The notes below the pieces were generated by a model. That model had not been told where the DNA came from. It made no database searches and saw only the letters and a list, made by a program, of their open reading frames with translations. This document shows, one piece after another, positions 25,977 through 35,064 of a DNA stretch of 64,000 nucleotides (its first letter is position 1; the number at the start of each line of letters is the position of its first letter). The translations under genes and the position numbers were made by a program. Origin of the DNA: Adlercreutzia wanghongyangiae. GTDB lineage: Bacteria > Actinomycetota > Coriobacteriia > Coriobacteriales > Eggerthellaceae. Location: contig NZ_JAYMFF010000015.1 of assembly GCF_035989245.1 (NCBI RefSeq), positions 1 through 64,000 on the forward strand. The letters run 5' to 3'.

Positions 25977-27467
25977 CTAGTCCTGGCCTTTCAAACCGAA
26001 GGCCCGCTCCAGCTCCTCGGCGGCCACTTGGCGGTCGTCGAAGGAAAGGGTCTCGGTGCCCACGATCTGATAATCCTCGTGGCCCTTGCCCGCGATGAGC
26101 ACCGCGTCGCCGGGGCGTGCCCAGGCGATGGCGGCGGCAATGGCGCTGCGGCGGTCGGGCTGCACCTCGAAGGTGGAGCCCCCGTCCATGCCCGCCACGA
26201 TGTCGTCGATGATGGCCAGCGGGTCTTCCCGGCGCGGGTTGTCGCTCGTCACCACGGCATGGTCGGCGGCCAGCGCCGCCTGGCCCATAATGGGGCGCTT
26301 GCTGGCGTCGCGGTTGCCACCGCAGCCGAACACCACGCAGGTGCGGCCACAGGACAGCGCCTTAATGGAATCGATGGCCTTGGTGAGGGCGTCAGGGGTG
26401 TGGGCGTAGTCCACGTACACGCTGATGGGAGCCTCCACGGCGGCAGCCACGCGCTCAAGGCGCCCGGGCACCGGCTCCATGGTGGCCAATGAAGCGGCAA
26501 TAGCCTCGGCGGGCAGCCCCAGATGCAGGGCGCAGCCGAAGGCCGTCATCACGTTCTCAACATTGAAGCGACCCACCAGAGGATAGGTGACGGTGATGCG
26601 CTGACCGCGCACCTCCAGCTCGGCCACGGTGCGGTCGGCCTCGTAGGCCACGTTCACCGGGTGAATCTGGGCCGTGGTATCGAAGCCGGTGGTGATCACC
26701 TCATCGCCCGCCTCGGTCACCCGCCGCAGCAGCTCGCGGCCCCAGGCGCCGTCGATGTTGATAACGCGCCGGGCCGGGTAGTCCCGCGAGAACAGCAGGG
26801 CCTTGGCCTCGAAGTAGTCGTCGAAGGTATGATGGTAGTCCAGGTGATCCTGGGTGAGATTCGTGAACGCCGTGACCGCGAAGGTGGAACCCCAGGTGCG
26901 CACCAAATCGAGCGCATGCGAGCTCACCTCCATGGCCACCACGTCGCAGCCGGCATCGCGCATGCGGGCGAACAGCTTCTGCAGGTCGGGCGACTCGGGG
27001 GTGGTGTGCTCCGACTTCTCCAGCACGCCGCCGATCTTGTTGCCCACGGTGCCGATAACGCCGCAGCGCTTCCCCGCCGCGTTCGCGATATGCTCCACCA
27101 GATAGGTGGTCGTGGTCTTGCCGTTGGTGCCGGTGATGCCCACCAGCGAGAAGTCGCGGGAGGGGTGATCGTAGAAGTTCGCCGCCACATGGGCCATGGC
27201 CTTGCGGGAGTCGGCCACCACCACCTCGGTCACGTTCGTGGCATCGGCCAGGTACACCTTGCGCTCCACCACGAGCACCGTGGCGCCGCGGTCGATGGCA
27301 TCCTGGGCGAAGGAGTGGCCGTCCACCACGTTGCCCACGATGCAGAAGAACATGTCGTGCGGCCCCACGCCATCGCTGCGGAACGCGAGCCCGGCCACCT
27401 CCTCGTCGGCATTACCGATAATGGTGCATTCCATACCCTGGAAAAGCTCAGCGCAAGTTTTGGTCAT
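25977..27467 (-). CDS. murE: UDP-MurNAc-L-Ala-D-Glu ligase (third amino acid; meso-DAP type)
   Basis: 496 residues. P-loop GITGTNGKTTTTYLVE, TTPESPDLQ, EVSSHALDLVRT, NLTQDHLDYH and the specificity motif SDNPRREDPLAI. The DNPR form is the one associated with meso-diaminopimelate enzymes, whereas lysine-adding enzymes usually have another word there. This suggests a DAP wall. See the D-aspartate ligase entry at 55543 for a possible conflict. Confidence 0.95.
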   Translation of the reverse strand: MTKTCAELFQGMECTIIGNADEEVAGLAFRSDGVGPHDMFFCIVGNVVDGHSFAQDAIDRGATVLVVERKVYLADATNVTEVVVADSRKAMAHVAANFYDHPSRDFSLVGITGTNGKTTTTYLVEHIANAAGKRCGVIGTVGNKIGGVLEKSEHTTPESPDLQKLFARMRDAGCDVVAMEVSSHALDLVRTWGSTFAVTAFTNLTQDHLDYHHTFDDYFEAKALLFSRDYPARRVINIDGAWGRELLRRVTEAGDEVITTGFDTTAQIHPVNVAYEADRTVAELEVRGQRITVTYPLVGRFNVENVMTAFGCALHLGLPAEAIAASLATMEPVPGRLERVAAAVEAPISVYVDYAHTPDALTKAIDSIKALSCGRTCVVFGCGGNRDASKRPIMGQAALAADHAVVTSDNPRREDPLAIIDDIVAGMDGGSTFEVQPDRRSAIAAAIAWARPGDAVLIAGKGHEDYQIVGTETLSFDDRQVAAEELERAFGLKGQD

Positions 27468-27482
27468 AGCCGGTGATTCCCT

Positions 27483-29225
27483 TTACGACGAGGTAATGTT
27501 GTACTGCTTGACAGCGTTGTCCATTATAGCGCTAAACACTTGGGTGGTCTTGCGCTGATAGGGAACCTCGTTGGCACCTACAAAACAAACTAAATTGGTG
27601 GAAGCGCCGTCGATGAAGCCGCAGAAGCCCAGGTTGTAGATGCCCTTCTTGTAGCCGCCCAGCTCCGAGGGAATCTCGGCGGTGGAGGTTTTGCCGCACA
27701 CCGGATAGCCCTCCACGTCGGCCGCCGCGCCCGAGCCGTCGGTGACCACCGTGCGCAGCATCGAGCGCATGTCGGCCAGAGCCTCGGCGTCCTCGGTCAC
27801 CACCTCGGTGGCGTAATCGGCCACTTCCCCGGTCTGGGGCTTCGAGATGAGGAAGTGCGGGGTCACCATCACGCCGTCGTTGGCGATGCAGCCGTAGAAG
27901 CGCACCATCTGCAGAGGAGTCACTGAGATACCCTGGCCGAAGCTGACGTTGTAGCCGATGATCTTGCTCCAGTTCTTGAACTCCTCCACATGGCCCGAAC
28001 CCTCACCGGGGTAGTCCACCCCGGTGCGCTCGGTCAGGTGGTAGCGCCCGATGGCGTCGTACAGGTGGTCGAAGCCGGCGTTGTCCATGGCCAGCGAGAT
28101 GCCCACGTTGGACGAGTGGTTCAGAATCTCACGCAGGGTCATTACCTCGTCGTCGCGCTCATGGGAGTCGGACACGTCGTAGTCGTTGGCCGTGATGGTG
28201 CTCGGGCAGAACATGGTGGATTCCGGCGTCATGGCCTTGGCCTCCAGAATGGCCATGGCAGACACCGACTTGAACGTGCTGCCGGGCTCGTACACCTGGG
28301 TGATGGCCTTCACGTGCTCGCTGCCGATCTCGGAGGAGGCCATGTCGGCTGGGTTCATGAACGGCAGCGAGCAGGCGGCGTAGATCTCGCCCGTGGAGGC
28401 GTCCATCACGATGGCGCTGCCCTCGTCGGTCTCGATCTGCTCCATGCCCTCCAGCACGGCCTGCTCCACGGTGTCCTGCAGCTTGATGTCCAAGGAGATC
28501 ATGATGTCCTGGCCGTCCACCGCCGGCGTCTCCTCCTTCACGCCCCCCGGGATGGGAAAGCCCTTCTCGCCGCGCTCGGCGGTGTAGGTGCCGGGGGTGC
28601 CCGACAGGATGTCGTTGTACTGCAGCTCCAGGCCCGTAATGCCCTCGCCGTCCACATTGCAGTAGCCGATTACCTGGCCGCCGATGGAGCCGTGGGGGTA
28701 CTCGCGGCGCGTATCGGCAATGAAGTAGATGCCGTCGAGCTTCAGATCCTTCACCCGCTCGGCCTCGCTCACCTCGGCCTGACGCTTGATGTAGACAAAC
28801 GACGTCTCCTGCTTCGACAGCAGGGCCTCGTAATCGGCCGCCTCGCCGCCCAGCACGCCGGCCAGCGACCGAGCCTCGGCGGCCACGTCGGTCACCTCGA
28901 CGGGATTGGCGTATATGGTGGTGGCGTCCACGCTGGTGGCCAGCACAATGCCGTTGCGGTCGTAGATGGTGCCGCGATGGGGCGTGGTGGTGAAGCTGAT
29001 GGTGCGCGACTCCTCGGCCTGGGCCGAGTACTGATCGGCCACGATCACCTGCAGGAACACCAGACGAAGGAAGAACACCACAGCGATGAGGGCGAAAATC
29101 ACCAGCACCGCCTGGGCGCGGCCGCCCACCGAGGGCAGCGCCGCATCGATGGGGTTGCGCGGGCGCTGGGGAGCGCGGCCGTGACCGGGCCGTCCCTGCC
29201 GGCCGGAGCGCTGTCGGGCATCCAT
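27483..29225 (-). CDS. ftsI: Division transpeptidase (class B penicillin-binding protein, FtsI/PBP3)
   Basis: 580 residues. A basic cytoplasmic start, one membrane helix (about 38-60), a dimerisation domain with RGTIYDRNG, and the transpeptidase domain. The active site serine is in PGSTFKSVS (SxxK), with SSN in NHSSNVG and KTS in CGKTSTAE in place of the usual KTG. It cross-links septal peptidoglycan. It sits 9 bp after ftsL and 15 bp before murE. Confidence 0.94.
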   Translation of the reverse strand: MDARQRSGRQGRPGHGRAPQRPRNPIDAALPSVGGRAQAVLVIFALIAVVFFLRLVFLQVIVADQYSAQAEESRTISFTTTPHRGTIYDRNGIVLATSVDATTIYANPVEVTDVAAEARSLAGVLGGEAADYEALLSKQETSFVYIKRQAEVSEAERVKDLKLDGIYFIADTRREYPHGSIGGQVIGYCNVDGEGITGLELQYNDILSGTPGTYTAERGEKGFPIPGGVKEETPAVDGQDIMISLDIKLQDTVEQAVLEGMEQIETDEGSAIVMDASTGEIYAACSLPFMNPADMASSEIGSEHVKAITQVYEPGSTFKSVSAMAILEAKAMTPESTMFCPSTITANDYDVSDSHERDDEVMTLREILNHSSNVGISLAMDNAGFDHLYDAIGRYHLTERTGVDYPGEGSGHVEEFKNWSKIIGYNVSFGQGISVTPLQMVRFYGCIANDGVMVTPHFLISKPQTGEVADYATEVVTEDAEALADMRSMLRTVVTDGSGAAADVEGYPVCGKTSTAEIPSELGGYKKGIYNLGFCGFIDGASTNLVCFVGANEVPYQRKTTQVFSAIMDNAVKQYNITSS

Positions 29226-29234
29226 CGCCGCCGC

Positions 29235-29795
29235 CTATCGGGCCGCCAGGGCGGCCATGCTCTCCGACAACGACAGGTTGCCTGCCTCGTCGGTTGCCAC
29301 GATGTCGCGGGGCAGCACCAGCTGCTCGGAGTAGGCAGGGGTGGGGGCCATCATGCCCATGGCCTGGGCCTGGGTTTTGATGCGCGTGGGATTGGAAAGC
29401 ACGCTCTGGGCCACTTCCAGCTCGTTGCCCTGGGCGCGGGCCTCCTCGATGCTCTGGCTGATTTCCCGCGTCTCCAGGGCGCAGGTGGCAGCCGCCGAGG
29501 TGATGGCCACGCGGGCCACGGCAATGAGGGCGAGGGCGATGCACGCGACGGCGCACACCTTCGCCAGCGTCAACGCGGCAGCCGACAGCCCCTCCTGGGC
29601 CTGGGCACGCCGGCCTGCGCCGGGCACCACCGCAATGGAGGGCTCGTCGTACAGGGGCAGCTTTTCGGCCACCGAGGTGGGCACGTAGCGCGCGCCCCGA
29701 TATCCCGCGGCGAAGGAAGAGCCCGCGCGGCCACGCGAGGCCGCCGAAGAGGAACGCCCGTAGGCGTGCGCGCGCGATGTCATGGATGCGCTCAC
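29235..29795 (-). CDS. ftsL: FtsL-like septum protein
   Basis: 186 residues. A long basic N-terminal cytoplasmic region, one membrane helix (about 76-98, TLAKVCAVACIALALIAVARVAI), then a coiled-coil stretch REISQSIEEARAQGNELEVAQSVLSNPTRIKTQAQAMGM typical of FtsL/DivIC, and a short tail. Identified by position between rsmH and ftsI and by topology rather than strong motifs. GTG at 29795 has AGGAGG eight bases upstream. Confidence 0.82.
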   Translation of the reverse strand: MSASMTSRAHAYGRSSSAASRGRAGSSFAAGYRGARYVPTSVAEKLPLYDEPSIAVVPGAGRRAQAQEGLSAAALTLAKVCAVACIALALIAVARVAITSAAATCALETREISQSIEEARAQGNELEVAQSVLSNPTRIKTQAQAMGMMAPTPAYSEQLVLPRDIVATDEAGNLSLSESMAALAAR

Positions 29796-29914
29796 CTCAC
29801 GTTCCTCCTCACGGCCGCGGGGGCCACTAGGCCAGGCAAGCCCGATGACCTGCGTCGTCGGGCTTGTCCGTGCAATCGTTCATTTCAGCGGGTTTTCCCT
29901 GATGAAAACCCATT

Positions 29915-30871
29915 TCAGCGCTTCACCGCCACACGCAGCTTGGCGCTGCGGGCCCGCGGATTCCGCGCAATCTCCCCAGACGTGGGAAGCTGGGGCTTGC
30001 GGGTGACGATGTCGAGTATCGGCTGCTTGCCGCACGCGCACACCGGAAGCTCCGGCGGGCAGGTGCAGCGGTTCGCAAACGATGCGAACGTGTCCTTCAC
30101 GATGCGGTCCTCGAGGGAGTGGTAGCTGATCACCGCGATGATGCCGCCCGGATTAAGCCAGCGTACCGCCGCGTCCAGCCCGTGGCGCAGAACGGTTAGC
30201 TCCGAGTTGACTTCAATCCGAAGGGCTTGGAAGGTGCGCTTGGCAGGGTGTCCCCCCGCGCGCCGGGCCGAGGCCGGAATGGCTGCCTTTATCACGTCGA
30301 CCAGCTGCCCGCTCTCTTCGAAGGGGGCCTGCTGCCGCGCCGCCACGATGAAGTCGGCGATGCGGCTGGCCCATTTCTCGTCCGAATAGGCGCGAATGAT
30401 CCGAGTGAGATCTGCTGCGTTGTAGGTGTTGACGATCTCTTGTGCGGTAAGGGTTTGTTTCCCCGGATCCATCCGCATATCGAGGGGGCCGTTCTCCTTG
30501 AAGGAGAAGCCGCGTGATTGCGTGTCGATCTGCACCGACGAGACGCCCAAGTCGAACAGGATCGCATCGATCCCGGGAATCTCGCAGGATGCCAGAAGCT
30601 CGTCGAGGTCTCCGAAGTTGCCACGCAGAAGCGCCAGTTCCGGACGCTGCGCCTCGGGAATCGTCTCCAAGCGCTCGGTCGCGCCCGCAAGCGCCACCTC
30701 GTCCTGGTCGATGCCGATGAGCAGGCCGTCACGGCCCAGCTGTTTGGCCGCCTCAAAGGAGTGCCCCGCGAAACCGAGCGTCGCGTCCACGAACACCGGA
30801 TGATCCGGCAGATCGAGGTAATCGATGCACTCGGTCAGAAGAACAGGTATGTGCCGATATTCGCTTGTCAC
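29915..30871 (-). CDS. rsmH: 16S rRNA m4C1402 methyltransferase
   Basis: 318 residues. SAM-binding VFVDATLGFAGHSFEAAK (near 25), LFDLGVSSVQIDTQSRGFSF, PLDMRMD, NTYNAADLTRII, and the C-terminal YHSLEDRIVKDTF and CTCPPELPVCACG-type segment. GTG start at 30871. It usually follows mraZ, as here. Downstream (29838-29914) lie two small hairpins and a repeated CATTTCAGCG but no gene. Confidence 0.95.
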   Translation of the reverse strand: MTSEYRHIPVLLTECIDYLDLPDHPVFVDATLGFAGHSFEAAKQLGRDGLLIGIDQDEVALAGATERLETIPEAQRPELALLRGNFGDLDELLASCEIPGIDAILFDLGVSSVQIDTQSRGFSFKENGPLDMRMDPGKQTLTAQEIVNTYNAADLTRIIRAYSDEKWASRIADFIVAARQQAPFEESGQLVDVIKAAIPASARRAGGHPAKRTFQALRIEVNSELTVLRHGLDAAVRWLNPGGIIAVISYHSLEDRIVKDTFASFANRCTCPPELPVCACGKQPILDIVTRKPQLPTSGEIARNPRARSAKLRVAVKR

Positions 30872-30895
30872 GGTTCGCTCGCCTTACGCCCTGCC

Positions 30896-31372
30896 CTAGG
30901 TGAACAGCAGGCTCAGATCGACTTCGGCGATCCGGGCCTCGTAGCGCTCGGCGTCCCAGATCTCGAAGCGCTCCCCGTTGCCGACCAGCACCACCTCTTT
31001 GTCGATGGCGCAGCCGCTGCGCGTATCGGCAGACAGCATGATGCGTCCGGCGGAATCCACCTCCACATCGCGGGCCCGGCTCTTCAGCGCTCGGTGCAGC
31101 CACTCCTGCTCGCGATTGTTCTCCTTAAGCTCGGGGAACTTGCTGCGCATGAGCTTCTCCACCCACTGGTTGAAGTCCGGGGCCTCGAACACGTAGACGC
31201 ATTCGTTGGTGGGCTCCAGGGTAACCACGAGATCTTTGGAAAGAACCTTGCGGAACTTCGCGGGAAGGGTCACACGGCCCTTGCCATCGACCTTCAAGCG
31301 GAACTCGCCGTTCAGATCTACCTCGTGGCGAGGCAGCGTCTCGGCGGTTTCGTTGTCGTCGGTGGCGGCCAA
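30896..31372 (-). CDS. mraZ: Transcriptional regulator MraZ
   Basis: 158 residues, two AbrB-like SpoVT domains. First repeat: EFRLKVDGKGRVTLPAKFRKVL; second: DVEVDSAGRIMLSADTRSGCAIDKEVVLVGNGERFEIWD. It binds repeats in front of its own gene and controls the cell-wall cluster. The start is TTG at 31372 with AAAGGAAG upstream. First gene of the 20-kb cluster. Confidence 0.94.
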   Translation of the reverse strand: MAATDDNETAETLPRHEVDLNGEFRLKVDGKGRVTLPAKFRKVLSKDLVVTLEPTNECVYVFEAPDFNQWVEKLMRSKFPELKENNREQEWLHRALKSRARDVEVDSAGRIMLSADTRSGCAIDKEVVLVGNGERFEIWDAERYEARIAEVDLSLLFT

Positions 31373-31462
31373 GGCTTCCTTTCCCCTGCTGCGTTTTGAG
31401 TGGGATTCAAGTGTGTTGGTAGTGCGTTTCGAAATCCCGCTCGGTCGTTTTCCACGGCATGC

Positions 31463-31526
31463 ATATTACCCCACAATGCCCCACTTCGCAACATTTCACT
31501 CCACTTTTGCCACTTTTTTGCCCCAC
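31463..31526 (-). promoter_or_regulatory. mraZ promoter with MraZ-box repeats
   Basis: Minus strand: -35 TTGCGA (31486-31491), 17-bp spacer, -10 TAATAT (31463-31468). GTGGGG words at 31469-31474 and 31479-31484 are 10 bp apart inside the spacer. Three more GTGG words lie upstream (ending at 31504, 31513 and 31526) at about 20, 9 and 13 bp steps. GTGGG repeats at 10-bp steps are the known MraZ operator pattern. Confidence 0.75.
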
Positions 31527-31794
31527 TTGTTACTCGCAAGATATGGCGAAAAAGCAGTGGGCGCTGAATTGAATTTCAATATCTTGTATTCGTATTACAG
31601 GAAACGAACGACCCACCACTAGATATGCCCAAACCGTGCAATACCGGTGGATAACTTTTCCACCGACCACGGTGGGACAAGGTGTGGGCGAGATTTGGAG
31701 AGGCCGTGCAGGGGCAGCCGCGAACGGCAACGGCCCACGATGGGCACCCGATGGGCCAAAGGCGAGCGCCCCGCAGCACGCGGAGGGCGCTACA

Positions 31795-32736
31795 ATGGAC
31801 GCCGACGAAAGGAGCGCCGTGTTCGCATTCGAGAACGCCCTGGACGAGTACATGTCCTACCTGCGCATCGAGCAGGGAGCCTCGCCGCGCACCGTGGAGG
31901 CCTATCGCCGCGATCTGGAGGGCTACCTGGCATTCCTGGACGGCCAGGGGGTAGAGGACTTCGAGGACGTGCAGCGGGAGACCGTCACCGCCTACGAGCA
32001 CGACCTGGCCGACCAGCAGCTGGCCGTCACCACCGTGCGGCGGCGCATCTCGGCCGTGCGGGGCTATCACCGTTTCCTCGTGCGGGAGAACCTCACCGCC
32101 GCGAACCCCGCCGAGACCGTGGACATCCCCAAGACGGCCGAGCGGCTGCCCGACGTGCTGTCCATCGAGGAGGTGGGGCGCATGCTGGACGCCTACATCG
32201 ACGAGCGGCCGAGCGGCCTGCGCGATCGCGCGCTGCTGGAGGTGCTGTACGGCTGCGGTCTGCGGGCAAGCGAGATCTGCGCCCTCGATATGGACAACCT
32301 GTATTTGGACGACGGCTTTCTGCGCGTGTTCGGCAAGGGAGCGAAAGAGCGCATCGTACCCATCGCCGGCGCCGCCGACCGCGCCCTGCGCCGGTATTTA
32401 GCTGAAGGGCGCCCGACGCTGGCGCGCAAGGGAGGCGGCTGCGACCTTGCAGCGGCCGGCGCGGTGTTCCTGAACCAGCGGGGCGGCCGCCTGGGCCGGC
32501 AGAGCGTGTTCAACCTGGTACGCAAAGCGGGCCGGGCCATCAACCGCTACGACTTGCACCCCCACACCCTGCGTCACTCGTTCGCCACCCACATGCTGAA
32601 GGGCGGCGCCGACCTGCGCGTGCTGCAGGAGATTCTAGGGCACGCCGACATGTCCACCCTGCAGGTGTACACCCACCTCGATCGCACCCACCTCCACGAG
32701 GAGTACGCCCACGCCCACCCCCGCGACAAGATGTGA
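31795..32736 (+). CDS. xerD: Tyrosine recombinase XerD-like
   Basis: 313 residues. N-terminal SAM-like domain LDEYMSYLRIEQGASPRTVEAYRRDLEGYLAFL, then the catalytic domain with the Arg in YGCGLRASEICAL, Lys in GKGAKERIVPI, HTLRHSFATHML, LGHADMSTLQVYTH and the Tyr in VYTH. It resolves chromosome dimers at dif, probably with a partner Xer. Two starts compete: ATG at 31795 with GGAGGG upstream, and GTG at 31819 with AAAGGAG four bases away. TACAAT over the first start could be a -10, which would favour the GTG. Divergent from mraZ; 31527-31794 between them holds a small GGTGGA/TCCACC hairpin but no gene. Confidence 0.92.
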   Translation: MDADERSAVFAFENALDEYMSYLRIEQGASPRTVEAYRRDLEGYLAFLDGQGVEDFEDVQRETVTAYEHDLADQQLAVTTVRRRISAVRGYHRFLVRENLTAANPAETVDIPKTAERLPDVLSIEEVGRMLDAYIDERPSGLRDRALLEVLYGCGLRASEICALDMDNLYLDDGFLRVFGKGAKERIVPIAGAADRALRRYLAEGRPTLARKGGGCDLAAAGAVFLNQRGGRLGRQSVFNLVRKAGRAINRYDLHPHTLRHSFATHMLKGGADLRVLQEILGHADMSTLQVYTHLDRTHLHEEYAHAHPRDKM

Positions 32737-32746
32737 CAGGAGCCGC

Positions 32747-32839
32747 GGGCGGGCTGAAGCCCGCCCCTACAGGGAATGCAGCCCAACCTGCGGTCAGCCC
32801 CCCCCCGCAAACCTCGTAGGGGCGGGCTTTAGCCCGCCC
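32747..32839. repeat. Pair of REP-like palindromes
   Basis: Copy 1 (32747-32766) has arms GGGCGGGCT/AGCCCGCCC and is followed by CTAC. Copy 2 (32816-32839) is GTAG followed by the same type of hairpin. They point in opposite directions and fill the gap between the convergent xerD and asparaginase genes. Related copies lie at 39221-39296. Confidence 0.75.
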
Positions 32840-32896
32840 GATCGGCCAAGGCTGACGGGCGGCCCAACCGGCGATGAGGCGGTTGCGGCCGAAAAC

Positions 32897-33946
32897 CTAC
32901 TCCCCCACGGTCAATTCGCCGGCCAAGGACTTCCCCATGGCCGCGGCAACCTCGGCAGAGGTGAGGCCGTGGCCGAGCAGGTGCATCAACTTGGTGAGCG
33001 CCGCCTCGCAGGTCATGTCGAGCCCCGACACCACGCCAGCCCGGGCGAGCGCGTCGCCGGTGGCGTAGCGCTTCTCCTCCACGCCGCCGGCGGGACACTG
33101 GGTCACGTTCACGATCACCTTCCCCGCCCGCACGGCCTCGGCCACCAACTCGGTGAACCAGGTATCGGTGGGCGCGTTGCCGGCGCCGAAGGTGCGCAGC
33201 ACCACAGCCTTCACACCCGGCGCGGTCAGCTGCGGTCGCAGCACAGCCTCGGTGATGCCCGGGAACAGGAAGGCCACGCTCACGGCGTCGTCCATGGCAT
33301 AATCGGGCGCCAGGGCGGCCCCCACCGGCGGGCGTGCCAGCAGCTTCTGGCGGTACACGATATGCAGGTCCATGTCGGCCAAGGGCGGGTAGTTGAACGA
33401 CTCGAAGGCGCCGAAGTTCGTGGAGCTCACCTTGGTGGCCCGGTTGCCGCGCCACAGGTGACGCCCGAAGGAGATGGCCACCTCCTGCACCATGGGCGCG
33501 CCATCGGCCGTGCGCGCTGCGGCGATCTGCAGGGCGGTGATGAGGTTTTCCGTGCCGTCCTCGCGGATCTCGCCAATGGGCAGCTGGCTGCCCGTGAGAA
33601 TGACAGGCTTGGCCAGGCCGGGCAGCATGAACGACAGGGCGCTTGACGTGTAGGCCATGGTGTCGGTGCCGTGCAGCACCACGAAGCCGTCGAAGCGGTC
33701 GTAGGCGTCGGCAATCATCTTCGCCACCTTCGCCCACGTATCCGGGTTCATGTTCGACGAGTCGATGGGCGGCGTCAGCTCCACATGGTCGAGTGCGTAA
33801 CCGAGCCGGCCGATCTTGGGCACGTTCTTCATCAGGTGATCGAAGCTGAAAGGCACAAGCGCCCCGGTGGACAAGTCTTCGGTCATGCCGATGGTGCCTC
33901 CGGTGTACACGATGAGAATACGCGGTACGGTTTCTTGATTGGCCAT
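32897..33946 (-). CDS. ansA: L-asparaginase (type I)
   Basis: 349 residues. Catalytic threonines lie in VYTGGTIGM (near 15) and LHGTDTMAYTSSALSFML (near 92), the two signature motifs of bacterial asparaginases. No signal peptide, so cytoplasmic, as expected for the low-affinity type I form. AAAGGAG lies five bases before the ATG at 33946. It makes aspartate and ammonia from asparagine. Confidence 0.93.
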   Translation of the reverse strand: MANQETVPRILIVYTGGTIGMTEDLSTGALVPFSFDHLMKNVPKIGRLGYALDHVELTPPIDSSNMNPDTWAKVAKMIADAYDRFDGFVVLHGTDTMAYTSSALSFMLPGLAKPVILTGSQLPIGEIREDGTENLITALQIAAARTADGAPMVQEVAISFGRHLWRGNRATKVSSTNFGAFESFNYPPLADMDLHIVYRQKLLARPPVGAALAPDYAMDDAVSVAFLFPGITEAVLRPQLTAPGVKAVVLRTFGAGNAPTDTWFTELVAEAVRAGKVIVNVTQCPAGGVEEKRYATGDALARAGVVSGLDMTCEAALTKLMHLLGHGLTSAEVAAAMGKSLAGELTVGE

Positions 33947-34106
33947 AGACGCTCCTTTAAACGGAATCGGCTTTCCAAGCAATTATAGGAAGCCGCCTCA
34001 TCCTTTTCTCCCCATTAATCTTCCCGTTGAAATTCCGTAGGAGCACTCAGGCGAGGGCGCCAGCGATGGTCCTGGCGACGGCTCGTGTTCGCGAGGGCTC
34101 CCCTTT

Positions 34107-34228
34107 TGTGCAGGATTTTACGATAGGTAGAGCGCAGGAACAGTAAGTACCATCTGGAGGCTCTTCCTATCGCATTTTTTTGCACATAAACCATGCCGAA
34201 GACTCTCCCAATCGCAATTTTCCGCACA
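34107..34228. repeat. Three copies of a ~27-bp repeat, one inverted
   Basis: Copy a at 34107-34133 (plus) and copies b (34160-34186) and c (34201-34228) on the minus strand share the frame TGTGC, an A/T-rich middle, CGATAGG or CGATTGG, then AGAGC or AGAGT. Copies a and b can fold into a long hairpin. They fill most of the 344-bp gap 33947-34290, which holds no gene. Confidence 0.65.
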
Positions 34229-34290
34229 TCGTGCCATGATCGACAAACATCGACCCTGCGCACCTGCGACAACCGGTTGCGAACAGCGTG

Positions 34291-35049
34291 CTACCGGCGC
34301 CGAAAGCGGGAGGTGCGGGTGGTGGGCGCTTTTTTGCGGTGCAAGGTGGCACGACGAAAGAGCTCGGCGGCGACCCCCTTGGCCTTGCGCGCCCCGTGGG
34401 ACACCTTCGGCGTGAGGTCGGCCTCGTCGGCCGTCTTCCAATCGTAGAACACCGACAGGTAGCGCAGGAACACCACGGTGAACACGCAGGCGCAACCGGC
34501 AAGCACCAGCGGGGCGTTGGCAAAGGCCATGGCGGCGAACACAAGCGCGCCCCCGAAGCCGGCTACCGCGTAGAAGTTCGAGCGCTGGAACACACCGGGC
34601 GTCTCCCCCACGCTGATGTCGCGCAGGGCGCCCCCGCCCACGCTGGTGAGCGCGCCCAGGATGACCACCATCACGAAGCCCTCCCCGCAGGCGAAGGCCT
34701 TGTTGGCGCCGGCCAGGGCGAACAGGGCCACCGACAGCGCATCGGCGAAGAAGAGCACCTGCCCCGAGTGGCGAAACAGCCCGCGGAAGTAGAACACGAA
34801 CACAGCCAGCCCGATGCAGATGAGGATGACGTTGGGATACTGCATGAAGTACACGCCGTCGTCCTGCAGCAGAAGGTCGCGGATGATGCCGCCGCCGTAA
34901 GCCGTCATGAGGCCGAGCACGATGGTGCCCACGATGTCGAGCTTGCGGTCGCAGGCGAACATGGCGCCGGTGATGACGCCCACCGCCACGCTGAAGAAGT
35001 CGGCCCCGAAGGGCACGGTGAGCGCCCCGTCGGCGAAGAGCTGTTCCAT
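34291..35049 (-). CDS. TRIC-type (UPF0126/YicG) membrane protein
   Basis: 252 residues with about seven hydrophobic helices and two internal repeats, each with a GGG-x2-RD motif: YGGGIIRDLLL (near 52) and VGGGALRDISVGETPG (near 138). This is the pattern of bacterial trimeric intracellular cation channel homologues, some of which carry glycine. A basic cytoplasmic tail of about 45 residues follows. Substrate not assignable. It lies 15 bp after the DUF1846 gene and may be co-transcribed. Confidence 0.87.
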   Translation of the reverse strand: MEQLFADGALTVPFGADFFSVAVGVITGAMFACDRKLDIVGTIVLGLMTAYGGGIIRDLLLQDDGVYFMQYPNVILICIGLAVFVFYFRGLFRHSGQVLFFADALSVALFALAGANKAFACGEGFVMVVILGALTSVGGGALRDISVGETPGVFQRSNFYAVAGFGGALVFAAMAFANAPLVLAGCACVFTVVFLRYLSVFYDWKTADEADLTPKVSHGARKAKGVAAELFRRATLHRKKAPTTRTSRFRRR

Positions 35050-35064
35050 GGTGCGGCTTTCGGC

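Noticed and set aside
27990..30125. Long plus-strand frame opposite ftsI and ftsL
   Set aside because: Same shadow effect; the minus strand has complete penicillin-binding protein motifs.
34015..34272. Small minus-strand frame over the 27-bp repeats
   Set aside because: Its repeated peptide simply reflects the DNA repeat; no ribosome site and no motif.
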